Shown here in pieces: positions 1-9,513 of a stretch of DNA of 43,568 nucleotides. A program made the translations under genes and the position numbers. Below the pieces are notes generated by a model. It worked only from the letters and a program-made list of their open reading frames with translations, had not been told where the DNA came from and did no database searches. Positions within the stretch are counted from its first letter, which is position 1; the number at the start of each line of letters is the position of its first letter. The stretch is from Actinomycetes bacterium (GTDB lineage Bacteria > Actinomycetota > Actinomycetes > JAHEKZ01), in NCBI GenBank assembly GCA_024644435.1, contig JAHEKZ010000018.1, forward strand, positions 1-43,568, read 5' to 3'.

Positions 1-2
1 GT

Positions 3-800
3 GGGATCACCTGGTCGGTGGCAGTCCGCCGTCATGGCTCCCCGACGCCGCTCCTCCAGGTAGAGCCCCACCAGGTGTGCGCCACCGCGAGCATCGGCAA
101 GCTGCTGCTCCTGATCGCTGCTGCCGAAGCGTTGGAGGCAGGCGACCTGCACCCCGAAATGCCGTGTGCTCGTTCTCGTCTGGACCCCGTCGCGGACTCT
201 GGGCTGTGGCAGCACCTGGGCACCGATGTCGTCACGGTCGCCGACCTGTGCGTGTTGGTGGGGGCGACGAGCGACAACGTGGCGACGAATGCGCTCATCG
301 CCGTCGTCGGGCTGGACGCGGCGAATGCTGTCGGAGCGCGGGTCGGCGTGGTCCACACCCTCCTGTGCGACATCGTTCGAGATACCCGTCCGCCCGAGGT
401 TCCGCCGGCTCTGTCGATGGGCACCGCCGCAGAGCTGCAACTCATCTGTGACGAGCTCGACCACGGAGACCGGATCGACCGGACCGCGGCCGCCCGAGTG
501 ATCGGGTGGCTCTCCAACAACTGTGACCTGTCCATGGTGGCTGCCGCCTTCGGACTCGATCCGCTTGCTCATGCGGACGTCGACCGAGGCATCCGGCTGT
601 GGAACAAGACGGGCACACATGACGGCGTCCGTTGTGACGTCGGCGTTGTGCGGAGGGGGTCCTCGGCCGTGAGCTACGCCGTACTCGCCAACTGGCAGCC
701 GAGGAGCACCTCGGACCCCACACGCGATCACGTTCTCGGTGCCATGCGTGACATAGGAGGACTCATCCGTACGAGTCTTGAAGCCGGACCAGCACCGTGA
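3..800 (+). CDS. Beta-lactamase-fold serine hydrolase (5' end outside window)
   Basis: The reading frame is open to the left edge, so the true start probably lies upstream; the first start codon inside is GTG at 18. Counting from that GTG, an active-site SIGK (SxxK) is at 25-28, SDN at 85-87 and KTG at 197-199, the three signature motifs of class A beta-lactamases and related penicillin-recognising serine hydrolases. I do not see the ExxLN omega-loop motif needed for efficient deacylation in true class A beta-lactamases, so antibiotic hydrolysis is doubtful. A peptidase or esterase-like role is as likely. No signal peptide is visible, but the N-terminus may be missing. The stop overlaps the GTG start of the next (broken) gene as GTGA. 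Family is confident; substrate is unknown. Confidence 0.75.
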   Translation, partial: GITWSVAVRRHGSPTPLLQVEPHQVCATASIGKLLLLIAAAEALEAGDLHPEMPCARSRLDPVADSGLWQHLGTDVVTVADLCVLVGATSDNVATNALIAVVGLDAANAVGARVGVVHTLLCDIVRDTRPPEVPPALSMGTAAELQLICDELDHGDRIDRTAAARVIGWLSNNCDLSMVAAAFGLDPLAHADVDRGIRLWNKTGTHDGVRCDVGVVRRGSSAVSYAVLANWQPRSTSDPTRDHVLGAMRDIGGLIRTSLEAGPAP

Positions 801-1243
801 GCTGGCGGTGGGTCGCAGCCACAGTAGGCGTTCTGCTGGGGGGATTTGCGCTGGTGCGCCTGACCTCGTACGACGTGGTCGTCGCACTTGCCACTGTGGG
901 CGCACTGCTCGTCGTCGGACGCCTTCCGGGACTGTCATGGGACGACCTGGGCCTGGCTCCCGAGAACACCCGACGCGGAGCGGCGTGGGCGGCTGGCGCC
1001 GTTCTCGTCGTGGCGGTCGGGTAGGCGGCCGTCTCCCTCACACCTCTCAACGTTCTGCTGGACGACACCCGCTTCGACGAGGGGTGGCCGGGCGCCCTGG
1101 TGGAAGCATTCCTCGTCGTACCGCTGGGAACCGTGCCGTGGGAGGAGATCGGCTTTCGGGGGGTGCTGTGGGGCCAGATCAGGACCATCTCGTCCGCCAG
1201 GACCGCAGCCGGCATCGTGGCCGTGGCCGCCAACTCGACCTGA
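797..1243 (+). pseudogene. CPBP-family intramembrane metalloprotease, disrupted by in-frame TAG and truncated
   Basis: A GTG at 797 overlaps the upstream stop and opens a membrane-protein frame with two hydrophobic segments, ending at a TAG at 1022-1024. The same frame continues without a frameshift to a TGA at 1241. That second part contains PWEEIGFRGVLWG, the EExxxR motif of the CPBP (Abi/CAAX-protease-like) family, where the two Glu act in catalysis. The stop replaces one codon, consistent with a TAC-to-TAG or CAG-to-TAG change. The C-terminal part of the domain, with the later catalytic helices and the FxxxH region, is also absent: the frame ends just before the kbl terminus. Both defects suggest a decaying gene. 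A sequencing error could explain the TAG but not the missing C-terminus. Confidence 0.72.
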
Positions 1244-1257
1244 TTCGGCCGTCAGAC

Positions 1258-2430
1258 TCAGTCCCGGGTGGCCACAAAGGACTCGATGGCGCGGTCGATG
1301 TCGTCGTCGGTATGGGCGGCTGAGAGCTGCACGCGGATCCGCGCCTGACCGTGCGGCACCACGGGGAACGAGAAGGCGACGGCGTAGACACCCGCCTCCC
1401 ACAGCCGTTGGGCCGTCTGGCTCGCGGCGACGGCGTCACCGAACATCACCGGCACAATGGCGTGCTCGCCAGGGAGCAGCTCAAAACCTGCCTCACTCAT
1501 ACCGGCGCGAAACCGTGCCGCGTTGCGCTCAAGCTGTGTACGGAGTTCGTCGGACTCCTGCAAGATGTCGAGCACAGCCAGCGAGGCACCGACCACCGCG
1601 GGGGCGACCGAGTTCGAGAACAAGTACGGGCGAGCCCGTTGCTTGAGCACAGCCACGATTTCACGCCGAGCCGCGACGTATCCCCCGCTAGCACCTCCCA
1701 GCGCTTTGCCCAGCGTTCCGGTGAGGATGTCGACGCGATCCTCGACGCCAAAACGTGCCGGGGTTCCACGGCCACCCTCACCCACAAAACCCACCGCATG
1801 CGAGTCGTCGACCATGACCAGAGCGTCGTACCGATCCGCCAGTGCACAGATCTCGTCGAGCGGCGCGTAGTAGCCGTCCATCGAGAAGACTCCGTCGGTG
1901 ACGATCAGCCGATAGCGCGCATCAGAAGCCTCTTGCAGGCGCGCCTCGAGCTCGGCCATGTCACGGTTCGCATAACGGAAGCGGGCTGCCTTGCACAGTC
2001 GGATGCCGTCGATGATGCTGGCATGGTTCAGTGCATCCGAGATCACAGCGTCGCGCGCATCGAACAGCGCCTCGAACACACCTCCGTTCGCGTCGAAGCA
2101 CGAGGGGAAGAGGATCGTGTCTTCCTGCCCGAGCCACGACGACAACCGCTCTTCGAGCTCGCGGTGAATGTCTTGGGTGCCGCAGATGAACCGCACCGAT
2201 GCCATACCGAATCCCCGGTCGACCAATGTCTTCGAGGCGGCGGACACCACCCGCGGGTCGTCGGCCAGACCGAGGTAGTTGTTGGCGCAGAGGTTGAGAA
2301 TCTCGCGGCCACTCTCGTCCCTGACATGGGTACCTTGAGGGCTGGCGAGCACTCGTTCCGGCTTGAAGACGCCCGTCTCGCGCATCTCGGTGATCCGGCC
2401 GGCGAGCTCGGTTCTCACATCGTGCAGCAC
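1258..2430 (-). CDS. kbl: Glycine C-acetyltransferase (2-amino-3-ketobutyrate CoA ligase)
   Basis: This 390-residue PLP enzyme of the alpha-oxoamine synthase family converts 2-amino-3-oxobutyrate plus CoA to glycine and acetyl-CoA, the second step of threonine breakdown. The PLP-binding lysine is K242 in [10 protein letters not shown], and D208 and H211 lie in the MVDDSHAVG cofactor motif. Length is normal for Kbl. The start is GTG at 2430, one base after the tdh stop; an excellent Shine-Dalgarno GGAGGT lies inside the end of tdh, five bases upstream. The ATG at 2435 is out of frame and hits a stop at once, so GTG decides the start. It is translationally coupled to tdh. BioF is a related family, but the tdh partner settles the assignment. 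Confidence 0.95.
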   Translation of the reverse strand: MLHDVRTELAGRITEMRETGVFKPERVLASPQGTHVRDESGREILNLCANNYLGLADDPRVVSAASKTLVDRGFGMASVRFICGTQDIHRELEERLSSWLGQEDTILFPSCFDANGGVFEALFDARDAVISDALNHASIIDGIRLCKAARFRYANRDMAELEARLQEASDARYRLIVTDGVFSMDGYYAPLDEICALADRYDALVMVDDSHAVGFVGEGGRGTPARFGVEDRVDILTGTLGKALGGASGGYVAARREIVAVLKQRARPYLFSNSVAPAVVGASLAVLDILQESDELRTQLERNAARFRAGMSEAGFELLPGEHAIVPVMFGDAVAASQTAQRLWEAGVYAVAFSFPVVPHGQARIRVQLSAAHTDDDIDRAIESFVATRD

Positions 2431-2431
2431 G

Positions 2432-3466
2432 TCATACCTCCGACCAGTCGAGCAGCACCTTGCCGCACCGTCCGCTGGACGCCGTGTCGAACGCCTCGTC
2501 GAACTGGTGGTAGGGGAAACGGTGGGTGATCACCGGCGTGATGTCCAGTCCGGCTGCGACCAACACCGACATGGCGTACCACGTCTCATACATCTCACGT
2601 CCGTAGATTCCCTTGATCGTGAGCATGGACGTGATCGTCTTCATCCAGTCGAAGGGGGCCTCGTCGCTGCTGGGCAGACCCAGCAGGGCGATCCGGCCAC
2701 CGTTGGCCATCGTGTCCAGCATGCTCGACAGCGCAGAAGGGGCGCCGGACATCTCAAGCCCGACATCCCAGCCCTCCTTCATGTCGAGCTCTGACATGAC
2801 GTCCCGCAGGTCGACACTGGTGGGGTCCACAGCCTTTGTCACACCCGTGCTGCGGGCCAGCTCCAAGCGATACTGGCTCACATCGGTCACCACCACGTGC
2901 CGAGCACCGGCATGTCGGGCCACGGCCGCCGCCATGATCCCAATCGGGCCGGCACCCGTGACCAGAACGTCCTCCCCGAGAACCGGAAAGGCGAGCGCCG
3001 AGTGCACGGCGTTGCCGAAGGGGTCGAAAATGGCAGCCACCTCAATATCGAGTTCTGCGGGGTGGCGCCAGACATTCCCCGCGGGTACCGCGATGTACTC
3101 GGCAAAGCCTCCGTCCCGATGAACCCCGACTCCCCGGGTGTTCGGGCAGAGCTGCCTGCGGCCGGCGCGACAGTTTCGGCACCGCCCGCAGACGATGTGT
3201 CCCTCCACACTGACCAGGTCGCCCTCGACAAGCGTGTCGACACCCGGACCCACCTCGGCAACGTGCCCGGCGATCTCATGCCCCAGAACAACCGGTGGTG
3301 TGACCATGGATCGCACCGAGGGATCCCAAGAGCGGATGTGCAGGTCGGTTCCGCAGATTCCGGTTCGGGCCACCCGGATCAGCACCTGCCCGCTGCCGAC
3401 CACCGGCTCCGGAACGTCGACCAGGTCTAGACCAGGTTCAGCTGCACGCTTGACCAAAGCCTTCAT
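2432..3466 (-). CDS. tdh: L-threonine 3-dehydrogenase
   Basis: A 344-residue zinc-dependent medium-chain dehydrogenase oxidising L-threonine to 2-amino-3-oxobutyrate with NAD+. The catalytic zinc region is GICGTDLH (C38) and GHE (H63, E64). The structural zinc is held by C93, C96, C99 and C107. The Rossmann motif GAGPIGIMA follows in the middle third. ATG at 3466 has a GGAGGG ribosome site just upstream. It directly precedes kbl, its pathway partner, which confirms threonine rather than sorbitol or another alcohol as substrate. The MFS gene lies 38 bases upstream on the same strand, so tdh may be transcribed as the tail of a longer unit or from its own promoter, which I cannot identify. Confidence 0.93.
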   Translation of the reverse strand: MKALVKRAAEPGLDLVDVPEPVVGSGQVLIRVARTGICGTDLHIRSWDPSVRSMVTPPVVLGHEIAGHVAEVGPGVDTLVEGDLVSVEGHIVCGRCRNCRAGRRQLCPNTRGVGVHRDGGFAEYIAVPAGNVWRHPAELDIEVAAIFDPFGNAVHSALAFPVLGEDVLVTGAGPIGIMAAAVARHAGARHVVVTDVSQYRLELARSTGVTKAVDPTSVDLRDVMSELDMKEGWDVGLEMSGAPSALSSMLDTMANGGRIALLGLPSSDEAPFDWMKTITSMLTIKGIYGREMYETWYAMSVLVAAGLDITPVITHRFPYHQFDEAFDTASSGRCGKVLLDWSEV

Positions 3467-3504
3467 GAGCCCTCCGTACGGCAGCTAAGACAGTGCGGAG
3501 CCTG

Positions 3505-4776
3505 TCAGGGAAGACGGGCAGTCCCACCGAATGTGGCGCGAACGGCAGAGCGTACCTGGCGATGCGGCCACCACCAGGCCGAAATGACCAGAATCGACAG
3601 CCCGAGTGCGCCGGCCAGGACAACCGCGGCGGCCGGGCTGGTCCGCTCTGCCACGGCACCGAGCCCGACCAGGCCCACGATGGCCATGGCGTTGAACCCG
3701 GCGCCGGCCATCCCGAACACCCGCCCCCGTCGGTTCTCTGGAGTGAGCTGCATCGACAGTGCCATCAACGTGACGACATAGCCCTGACAGAGCCCGTTGA
3801 CCGCCCAGAGAACGACCGCGACCGCCACCGGGGGTTCGCTGGCCGTTGCCAACAGCGGGACAGTCGACGCGAACGCCAACGGAAAGATCAGCCGGACCTG
3901 TCGCTCCATCGGAAGCCTGGCCACCAAGAGCGCTCCGAGCGCAGCACCAGCAGGGGTTGCCGCCAGCAGCGCCGTGGCGGCCCAGGGGGGAGCCCCATCC
4001 TCGGTGGCATAGGGAAGCGCGACGGCGTCGGTGGCCACCAGCAGTGCTGCCGAGATCCACAGCAGGACGACCACGGCGCGAATGTCTCCGGACTTGACGA
4101 TGGTGCGGAGACCCGACTTGGCATCACGCATCATGCGGCGGGCGCTCGTACCCGCAGCAGCCGCCGCAGGACGAGGCTCTACGAACGCCAGCACGATCAG
4201 GTAGGAGATCAGAAAGGTCAGTGCGTTGAAGAGCAGCACCCACCCCGCGCTCGTGACCCCAAGGGCGACACCGGCGAGCAGGAAGCCCAGCACCTGCACC
4301 ACCTGCTCAAAGGTGGTGCCAAGCCCGACCACCGCTTGGTATTCGACAGGCGACCGTGCTGCATCGGGGAGCAGTGACGACCGAGCCGACAAGGCTGGGG
4401 CACTGAACATCTCAGCCGCCAGCAGCAACAGGACAGCCAGCATGTTGGCATCACGTGAGACCGCGACCGCCAGCATCGTCACCAGCAGGGCGCGCGCAAG
4501 GTCGGCCCAGAGCATCACCGAGCGACGCGGGAACCGATCAGCCAACGAGCCGAGAAAGGCGAATCCGAACGTGCTCGGAACGTACGAGACGGCCAGGACC
4601 CCGGCGGCCAGCAGAGCGTTGCCGTTACTGCGCTCGAGCACGTACAGCGCCAGCACTACCCGTGCAAGCTGGTCACCGATTCCCGAGAGCAGCCGCGCGC
4701 CCAGCAGAGCCACCAACTCAGAGTTGCCTAGCACTGCGCGGTACTGCGCACTGCTGGAGGCACGTTGGCGGGTCAT
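3505..4776 (-). CDS. MFS transporter
   Basis: A 423-residue integral membrane protein with about twelve hydrophobic segments. The N-terminal half contains the MFS loop signature FLGSLADRFPRRSVMLWADL (G-x-x-x-D-R-x-x-R-R type) between helices 2 and 3. It resembles the enterobactin-exporter/macrolide-efflux branch of MFS (MFS_3), which favours efflux of small molecules, but nothing in the sequence fixes the substrate. ATG at 4776 overlaps the glnE stop as ATGA, so it is translationally coupled to glnE. That coupling suggests co-expression with nitrogen regulation but is no evidence that it carries nitrogen compounds. Confidence 0.85.
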   Translation of the reverse strand: MTRQRASSSAQYRAVLGNSELVALLGARLLSGIGDQLARVVLALYVLERSNGNALLAAGVLAVSYVPSTFGFAFLGSLADRFPRRSVMLWADLARALLVTMLAVAVSRDANMLAVLLLLAAEMFSAPALSARSSLLPDAARSPVEYQAVVGLGTTFEQVVQVLGFLLAGVALGVTSAGWVLLFNALTFLISYLIVLAFVEPRPAAAAAGTSARRMMRDAKSGLRTIVKSGDIRAVVVLLWISAALLVATDAVALPYATEDGAPPWAATALLAATPAGAALGALLVARLPMERQVRLIFPLAFASTVPLLATASEPPVAVAVVLWAVNGLCQGYVVTLMALSMQLTPENRRGRVFGMAGAGFNAMAIVGLVGLGAVAERTSPAAAVVLAGALGLSILVISAWWWPHRQVRSAVRATFGGTARLP

Positions 4777-7763
4777 GCGTAGAACACCTTCTCCACAATG
4801 GCTCTGGAGCGCCGAGTGACTCTGCGGTAGTCCTCGACAAGCTCTCCGGACCGGCCAGGTTCGTACCCCAGAACCCCAGCGACGAGCGCCAGATCACCGG
4901 TGTCTCGCGGAACGCTGTCGGACGCGCGTCCCTTGGCCACCATGATGGCGTCCCTGATCTGTGTGGCGAGCAGCCACGCCGCACGCAGAGTCTCTGCCTC
5001 GCGATCAGTGAGCAGCCCGGCATCCGATGCAGCCGCCAAGGCCCCGAGTGTGCTCGTCGTCCGCAGTTGTTCCACCTGCACGGCGTGCCTCATCTGCAGC
5101 AGCTGAACCGTCCATTCGACGTCAGCGATCCCCCCTGGTCCTAGCTTCGTGTGCAGGGCGGGGTCGGCGCCTCGGGGCAGACGTTCGGACTCCACCCGCG
5201 CCTTGATGCGCCGGATCTCGATGATCTCTGTCGCGCTCAGTCCCCCTTGGGGCCAGCGCATGGTGTCGATCAGCTCGGTGAACGCCGCACCGACATCGGG
5301 ATCGCCGGCAACTGGTCTGGCCCGGAGCAGAGCCTGGCTCTCCCAGGTCAGCGACCAGCGCTCGTAGTAGGCCCGGTACGACGAAAGACTTCGCACCAGG
5401 GCACCGCTTCGGCCCTCTGGACGCAGGTCAGCGTCGATCTGCATCGGTGGGTCAGGGGCGGGTAACGTCAGAAGCCTCCGAAGCTCGGTCGCGATGCCCA
5501 GGGCGTGGCGCGAGGCATCCTCGTCGTCAGCGCTGCCGGTGGGTTCGTGGACGAAGAGAACATCGAGGTCACTCCCCAACCCGAGCTCGCTGCCCCCCAA
5601 CCTCCCCATCCCGATCACAGCGAAACGCGTCGGAGCCGGAGCTCCGTCGGCCACCTCCGCTGTGGCGACATCGAGAACGGTTTGCAGAGCAGCCTCAGCC
5701 ACGGCGGTGAGCGCCGGTCCGGACTCAGCTGGACCGACACCGCCGAGCACTTCTGCAGCCGAGATCCTGAACAGCTCACGCCGCCGGATGGCGCGTACTG
5801 CTCCGGCGGCCGCCTCTGCCGACTCGGCCCGACCGGTCGTAGAGCTCATCTCTCCCCTCAGCTCATCGAAGGTTCGGGGCCGCAGAGCGTCATCCGCGGC
5901 CAGAAGCGCCACGGCATCTGGGGCGCGGAGCAACAGGTCGGTGGCGAAGCGACTGGTGGCCAGGACGCGCGCCAGCCGCTCGGCTGTGGCGCCGGCGTCT
6001 CGCAGCAGTGCCAGATACCAGTGCGTGCTGCCCAGCGCCTCACTGACACGACGAAACCCGAGCAGACCGGCGTCCGGGTCGGGGGCGTCGGCGAACCAGC
6101 CGAGCATGACCGGCAGCAGCGTGCGTTGGATCGCGGCTCGTCGGCTGACTCCGGATGTGAGCGCCTCGAGGTGGCGCAAGGCGCCTTCCGGGTCCACGTA
6201 CCCCAGTGCGACCATGCGCTGCTTCGCCGCCTCAGGCGTCAGCCTCGATTCGCCGGTCTCGAGTCGGGCCACCGCCTGTAGCAGCGGGCGGTAGAAGAGC
6301 TTCTCGTGAAGGCGCCGAACCTCGCGAGCATGCCGACGCCACTCGGAAGTGAGCTCTTCGACCGGGTCTCGCGTGTATCCCACCGAGCGACCGAGGACAC
6401 GTAACGACGCAGCATCGGTCGGCATCAGATGGGTTCGCCGAAGTCGACGTAGCTGCAGCCGATGCTCAAGCGTCCGAAGAAACCGATAGGCGTCTGCCAG
6501 TGCCACCGCATCGTCGCGCCCTACGTATCCTCCGACGGCCAGGGAGTCGAGTGCCTGCAACGTGTTGCCGCTGCGCAGACTCTCATCGCCTCGGCCATGG
6601 ACCAGCTGCAGCAACTGCACGGAGAACTCGATGTCACGGAGCCCACCTGGGCTGAGCTTGAGCTGCCGATCGACCTCCCGAGCAGGCACATTCGCCTCGA
6701 CCCTGCGACGCATCTGCTGGACGTCGGAAACGAATCCCTCGCGCGCTGATGCCTCCCAGATGAGCGGCGAAAGTGCCGCCACGTACTCACGCCCCAGGTC
6801 CAGGTCACCGGCTACCGCCCTCGCCTTCAGCAATGCCTGGAACTCCCACGTCTTGGCCCAGCGTCGGTAGTAGGCCAGATGACTGGCCAAGGTGCGGGTC
6901 AGAACCCCTGCACTGCCTTCAGGACGCAGCGCCGCGTCCACCTCCCACAACGCGCCCTCTGCCGTAACCGTCGAGCAGGCGCGGGACAGGGCCGCAGCCA
7001 GCCGGTCACCGATGTTGGTCGCCGTCTGCTCGTCAACCTCTGGCTTCGGCTCGACCACATAGATGACGTCGACGTCACTGACGTAGTTGAGCTCGCGCCC
7101 CCCGCACTTGCCCATGGCAATGACCGCGAACCGGACATCGGCTGCCTCTGCGCCGACCTCCGACCGCGCGATGGCCAATGCTGACTCCAGCGCGGCCGAC
7201 GCCAGGTCCGCAAGCTCGCCCGCAATATCTGAGACGTCGGCCTCAGTGGTGAGGTCGCGGGCAGCCGTGGTGAGCAGCAACCGGCGGTACTCGACCCGCA
7301 GACTCTCCATCGCTGCCGATCCGCTGACGCCGGCCGTTGGTTCCGACGACTCGGGATCGGCCCCGACCGCCGCAAGCAGGGCGGCCCGCATCCCCTGAGC
7401 CGTGGGCCGCGACAGCGCGAGATCGGCGTCCGCCAGTAGTTGGCAGTCGTCCGGCCGCCGCGCCAGATGGTCGCCCAACGCCGAGCTAGCACCTAGCACG
7501 GCCAAGATCCGCTCGCTGTAGACCTCGTCGGACTCCAGGGCCCCGAGCAGAGCCGCACGATCGTCTGACGCCTCGATCACCCGTGCGAGACCGGACAGCG
7601 CCCCGTTGGAGTCGGCGACCGGCCCAAAGCGGTTGAGCAGCGACTCAGGCAGCGGCGTCCCACCGGCGGCTAGCCGATCGAGCACTCCACCGGCTGCGGC
7701 CGCGTCGACAAAGCCCCAACGGGACAGTCGCCCGGGAGTCGTCTCGATGCGTCCGCTCGCCAC
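4773..7763 (-). CDS. glnE: Bifunctional glutamine-synthetase adenylyltransferase/adenylyl-removing enzyme
   Basis: At 996 residues this has the full GlnE length. It adenylylates and deadenylylates a tyrosine on glutamine synthetase in response to nitrogen status. Two nucleotidyltransferase domains are visible. The N-terminal (removing) domain carries YVSDVDVIYVVEP with SDVDV at 229-233, and the C-terminal (adenylylating) domain carries LGLGSDLDVLF with GSDLDV at 730-735. Repeated RPEG(R/S)xG and YYxRWxxTWE(S/F)QALLxAR motifs occur in both halves, the usual GlnE internal duplication. GTG at 7763 is used. It lies 28 bases downstream of a glutamine synthetase gene and overlaps the MFS gene by four bases. 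The neighbouring synthetase appears to lack the target tyrosine, so the true substrate is probably a second synthetase elsewhere. Confidence 0.96.
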   Translation of the reverse strand: MASGRIETTPGRLSRWGFVDAAAAGGVLDRLAAGGTPLPESLLNRFGPVADSNGALSGLARVIEASDDRAALLGALESDEVYSERILAVLGASSALGDHLARRPDDCQLLADADLALSRPTAQGMRAALLAAVGADPESSEPTAGVSGSAAMESLRVEYRRLLLTTAARDLTTEADVSDIAGELADLASAALESALAIARSEVGAEAADVRFAVIAMGKCGGRELNYVSDVDVIYVVEPKPEVDEQTATNIGDRLAAALSRACSTVTAEGALWEVDAALRPEGSAGVLTRTLASHLAYYRRWAKTWEFQALLKARAVAGDLDLGREYVAALSPLIWEASAREGFVSDVQQMRRRVEANVPAREVDRQLKLSPGGLRDIEFSVQLLQLVHGRGDESLRSGNTLQALDSLAVGGYVGRDDAVALADAYRFLRTLEHRLQLRRLRRTHLMPTDAASLRVLGRSVGYTRDPVEELTSEWRRHAREVRRLHEKLFYRPLLQAVARLETGESRLTPEAAKQRMVALGYVDPEGALRHLEALTSGVSRRAAIQRTLLPVMLGWFADAPDPDAGLLGFRRVSEALGSTHWYLALLRDAGATAERLARVLATSRFATDLLLRAPDAVALLAADDALRPRTFDELRGEMSSTTGRAESAEAAAGAVRAIRRRELFRISAAEVLGGVGPAESGPALTAVAEAALQTVLDVATAEVADGAPAPTRFAVIGMGRLGGSELGLGSDLDVLFVHEPTGSADDEDASRHALGIATELRRLLTLPAPDPPMQIDADLRPEGRSGALVRSLSSYRAYYERWSLTWESQALLRARPVAGDPDVGAAFTELIDTMRWPQGGLSATEIIEIRRIKARVESERLPRGADPALHTKLGPGGIADVEWTVQLLQMRHAVQVEQLRTTSTLGALAAASDAGLLTDREAETLRAAWLLATQIRDAIMVAKGRASDSVPRDTGDLALVAGVLGYEPGRSGELVEDYRRVTRRSRAIVEKVFYA

Positions 7764-7791
7764 GGACTCACCGTAGCGACGTCTGGACCGA

Positions 7792-9126
7792 TCAGAGGGC
7801 AGGCAGGTACCGCTCCAGCTCGAAGGCCGTCACTTGGTTCCGGTAGTCATGCCACTCGGCGCGCTTGTTTCGGAGGAAGAAGTCGAAGACCTGCTCGCCG
7901 AGCGTTTCGGCCACAAGCTCACTTCCTTCCATGACGGCGATGGCCTCGGCGAGGTTCTGCGGCAGCGGCTCGATGCCCATTGCCCGGCGCTCGCCCTCAG
8001 TGAGGGACCAGACGTCGTCCTCCGCGCCGGCCGGAAGTGCATAGTCCTCTTCCACACCCTTGAGACCGGCGGCCAGCAGCACGGCGAACGCGAGGTAGGG
8101 ATTACATGCCGAGTCAAGAGTGCGTACCTCGATGCGAGTGCTCTGGCCTTTTTGCGGCTTGTACATGGGCACGCGCACCATTGCCGACCGGTTGTTGTGG
8201 CCCCAGCACACGTAGGCGGGCGCCTCTCCTCCGCCGTAGAGGCGCTTGTACGAGTTCACCCACTGGTTGGTGACAGCCGTGATCTCGGGAGCGTGGCGCA
8301 GAAGCCCGGCGATGAACGAGCGGCCCACCTTGGACAGCTGGTAGTCGGCCCCTGGTTCAAAGAACGCGTTGCGGTCGCCTTCGAAGAGTGACAGGTGCGT
8401 ATGCATGCCCGACCCCGGGTGCTCAGCCAAGGGCTTCGGCATGAAGGACGCGAAGAGACCCTGCGAGAGCGCCACTTCCTTGACCACGGTGCGGAACGTC
8501 ATCAGGTTGTCTGCCGTGCTAAGGGCGTCTGCATAGCGCAGGTCAATCTCTTGTTGGCCCGGCGCGCCCTCGTGGTGGCTGAACTCCACCGAGATGCCCA
8601 TTGCCTCGAGCATCGTGATGGCGTCGCGACGGAAGTTCTGACCGACTGAGGTGGGGGTGTGGTCGAAGTAGCCACCGTTGTCGATCGGAGTTGGGCGCTG
8701 CCCTGGATCGGGAAGCTCGTTGAAGAGGAAGAACTCGATCTCTGGGTGGGTATAGAAGGTGAAGCCCATGTCGGCGGCTCGGCCGAGGGCCCTCTTCAGG
8801 ACGTAGCGGGGGTCGGCAAACGATGGCGAGCCATCGGGCATGAGGATGTCGCAGAACATGCGTGCGACCCCGGGCTCGCCGCGCCACGGGAGGACGGTGA
8901 ACGACGTGGGGTCGGGCTTGACGAGCATGTCCGACTCGGAGACGCGAGCAAAGCCTTCGATCGCAGAGCCGTCGAAGCCAATCCCCTCAGCGAACGCAGC
9001 CTCTAGCTCTGCTGGTGCGACAGCCACCGACTTCAGGTAGCCGAGCACGTCGGTGAACCACAGGCGGATGAACCGGATATCTCGCTCTTCGGTGGTCCGG
9101 AGAACGAACTCTTGCTGTTTGTCCAT
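7792..9126 (-). CDS. glnA: Type I glutamine synthetase, GlnA2-like
   Basis: This 444-residue enzyme joins ammonia to glutamate with ATP. Recognisable motifs are GFDGSAIEGF near the N-terminus, HPEIEFFLF and HHEGAPGQQEIDLRYADAL (metal-binding glutamates), MHTHLSLF (glutamate binding) and NNRSAMVRVP. It is shorter than GlnA1-type enzymes (about 470-480 residues) and lacks the internal insertion of the GSI-beta class. The stretch matching the adenylylation loop (KNLYDLPPEE in E. coli) reads DDVWSLTEGER, with W373 where tyrosine is expected. It therefore fits the GSI-alpha/GlnA2 class, which GlnE does not control by that residue. It sits 28 bases upstream of glnE, as glnA2 does in M. tuberculosis. 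ATG at 9126 is the only reasonable start; no strong Shine-Dalgarno is seen. Confidence 0.95.
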   Translation of the reverse strand: MDKQQEFVLRTTEERDIRFIRLWFTDVLGYLKSVAVAPAELEAAFAEGIGFDGSAIEGFARVSESDMLVKPDPTSFTVLPWRGEPGVARMFCDILMPDGSPSFADPRYVLKRALGRAADMGFTFYTHPEIEFFLFNELPDPGQRPTPIDNGGYFDHTPTSVGQNFRRDAITMLEAMGISVEFSHHEGAPGQQEIDLRYADALSTADNLMTFRTVVKEVALSQGLFASFMPKPLAEHPGSGMHTHLSLFEGDRNAFFEPGADYQLSKVGRSFIAGLLRHAPEITAVTNQWVNSYKRLYGGGEAPAYVCWGHNNRSAMVRVPMYKPQKGQSTRIEVRTLDSACNPYLAFAVLLAAGLKGVEEDYALPAGAEDDVWSLTEGERRAMGIEPLPQNLAEAIAVMEGSELVAETLGEQVFDFFLRNKRAEWHDYRNQVTAFELERYLPAL

Positions 9127-9160
9127 ACCGACATCGTGCCCGCGGCGTGTTTCGCCGACG

Positions 9161-9502
9161 TTACGAGGCGTTCAACTCAGCGCGCGTCTGGCGGGCGATC
9201 CGGTGCTCGGCCACGAACGACAGGAACGGGATCGTGCCGGCCAGACACACGAGTACCCCCTTGGACAACGGCCACTTCAACCGAAAGGAGAGATCGAACA
9301 CGGTAACGAGGTACAGCATGTAGACGAACCCGTGTATTCGAGGCACTACATCGAGCACGGTGGTCACGTCCTGCACGTAGCGCAGGTACATGTTCAGGCA
9401 GAGCAGCAACAGCCCGATGCCGGTGATCCAGGCCATGATCCGAAATCGCATGAGTGCAGACTCGATCGCCTTGTCCTGTGACGCGTGCGCGCTCTCGGTC
9501 AT
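9161..9502 (-). CDS. DUF3817 small integral membrane protein
   Basis: A 113-residue protein with three hydrophobic segments: around residues 20-42, one spanning the VPRIHGFVYMLYLVTVFDLS segment, and one near 80-97. The HGFxYMxYLxxxFDLSxRxxW pattern is characteristic of DUF3817 actinobacterial membrane proteins of unknown function. ATG at 9502 follows the SURF1 stop by eleven bases, so the two are probably co-transcribed. Co-occurrence with SURF1 might hint at respiratory-membrane assembly, but that is inference. Confidence 0.85.
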   Translation of the reverse strand: MTESAHASQDKAIESALMRFRIMAWITGIGLLLLCLNMYLRYVQDVTTVLDVVPRIHGFVYMLYLVTVFDLSFRLKWPLSKGVLVCLAGTIPFLSFVAEHRIARQTRAELNAS

Positions 9503-9513
9503 TCCCCAGCCCC

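Noticed and set aside
67-79. Third copy of the ccaccaggtgtgc core near the window start
   Set aside because: It lies inside a coding region, is only 13 bases and lacks the flanks of the pirin repeats, so it is probably chance.
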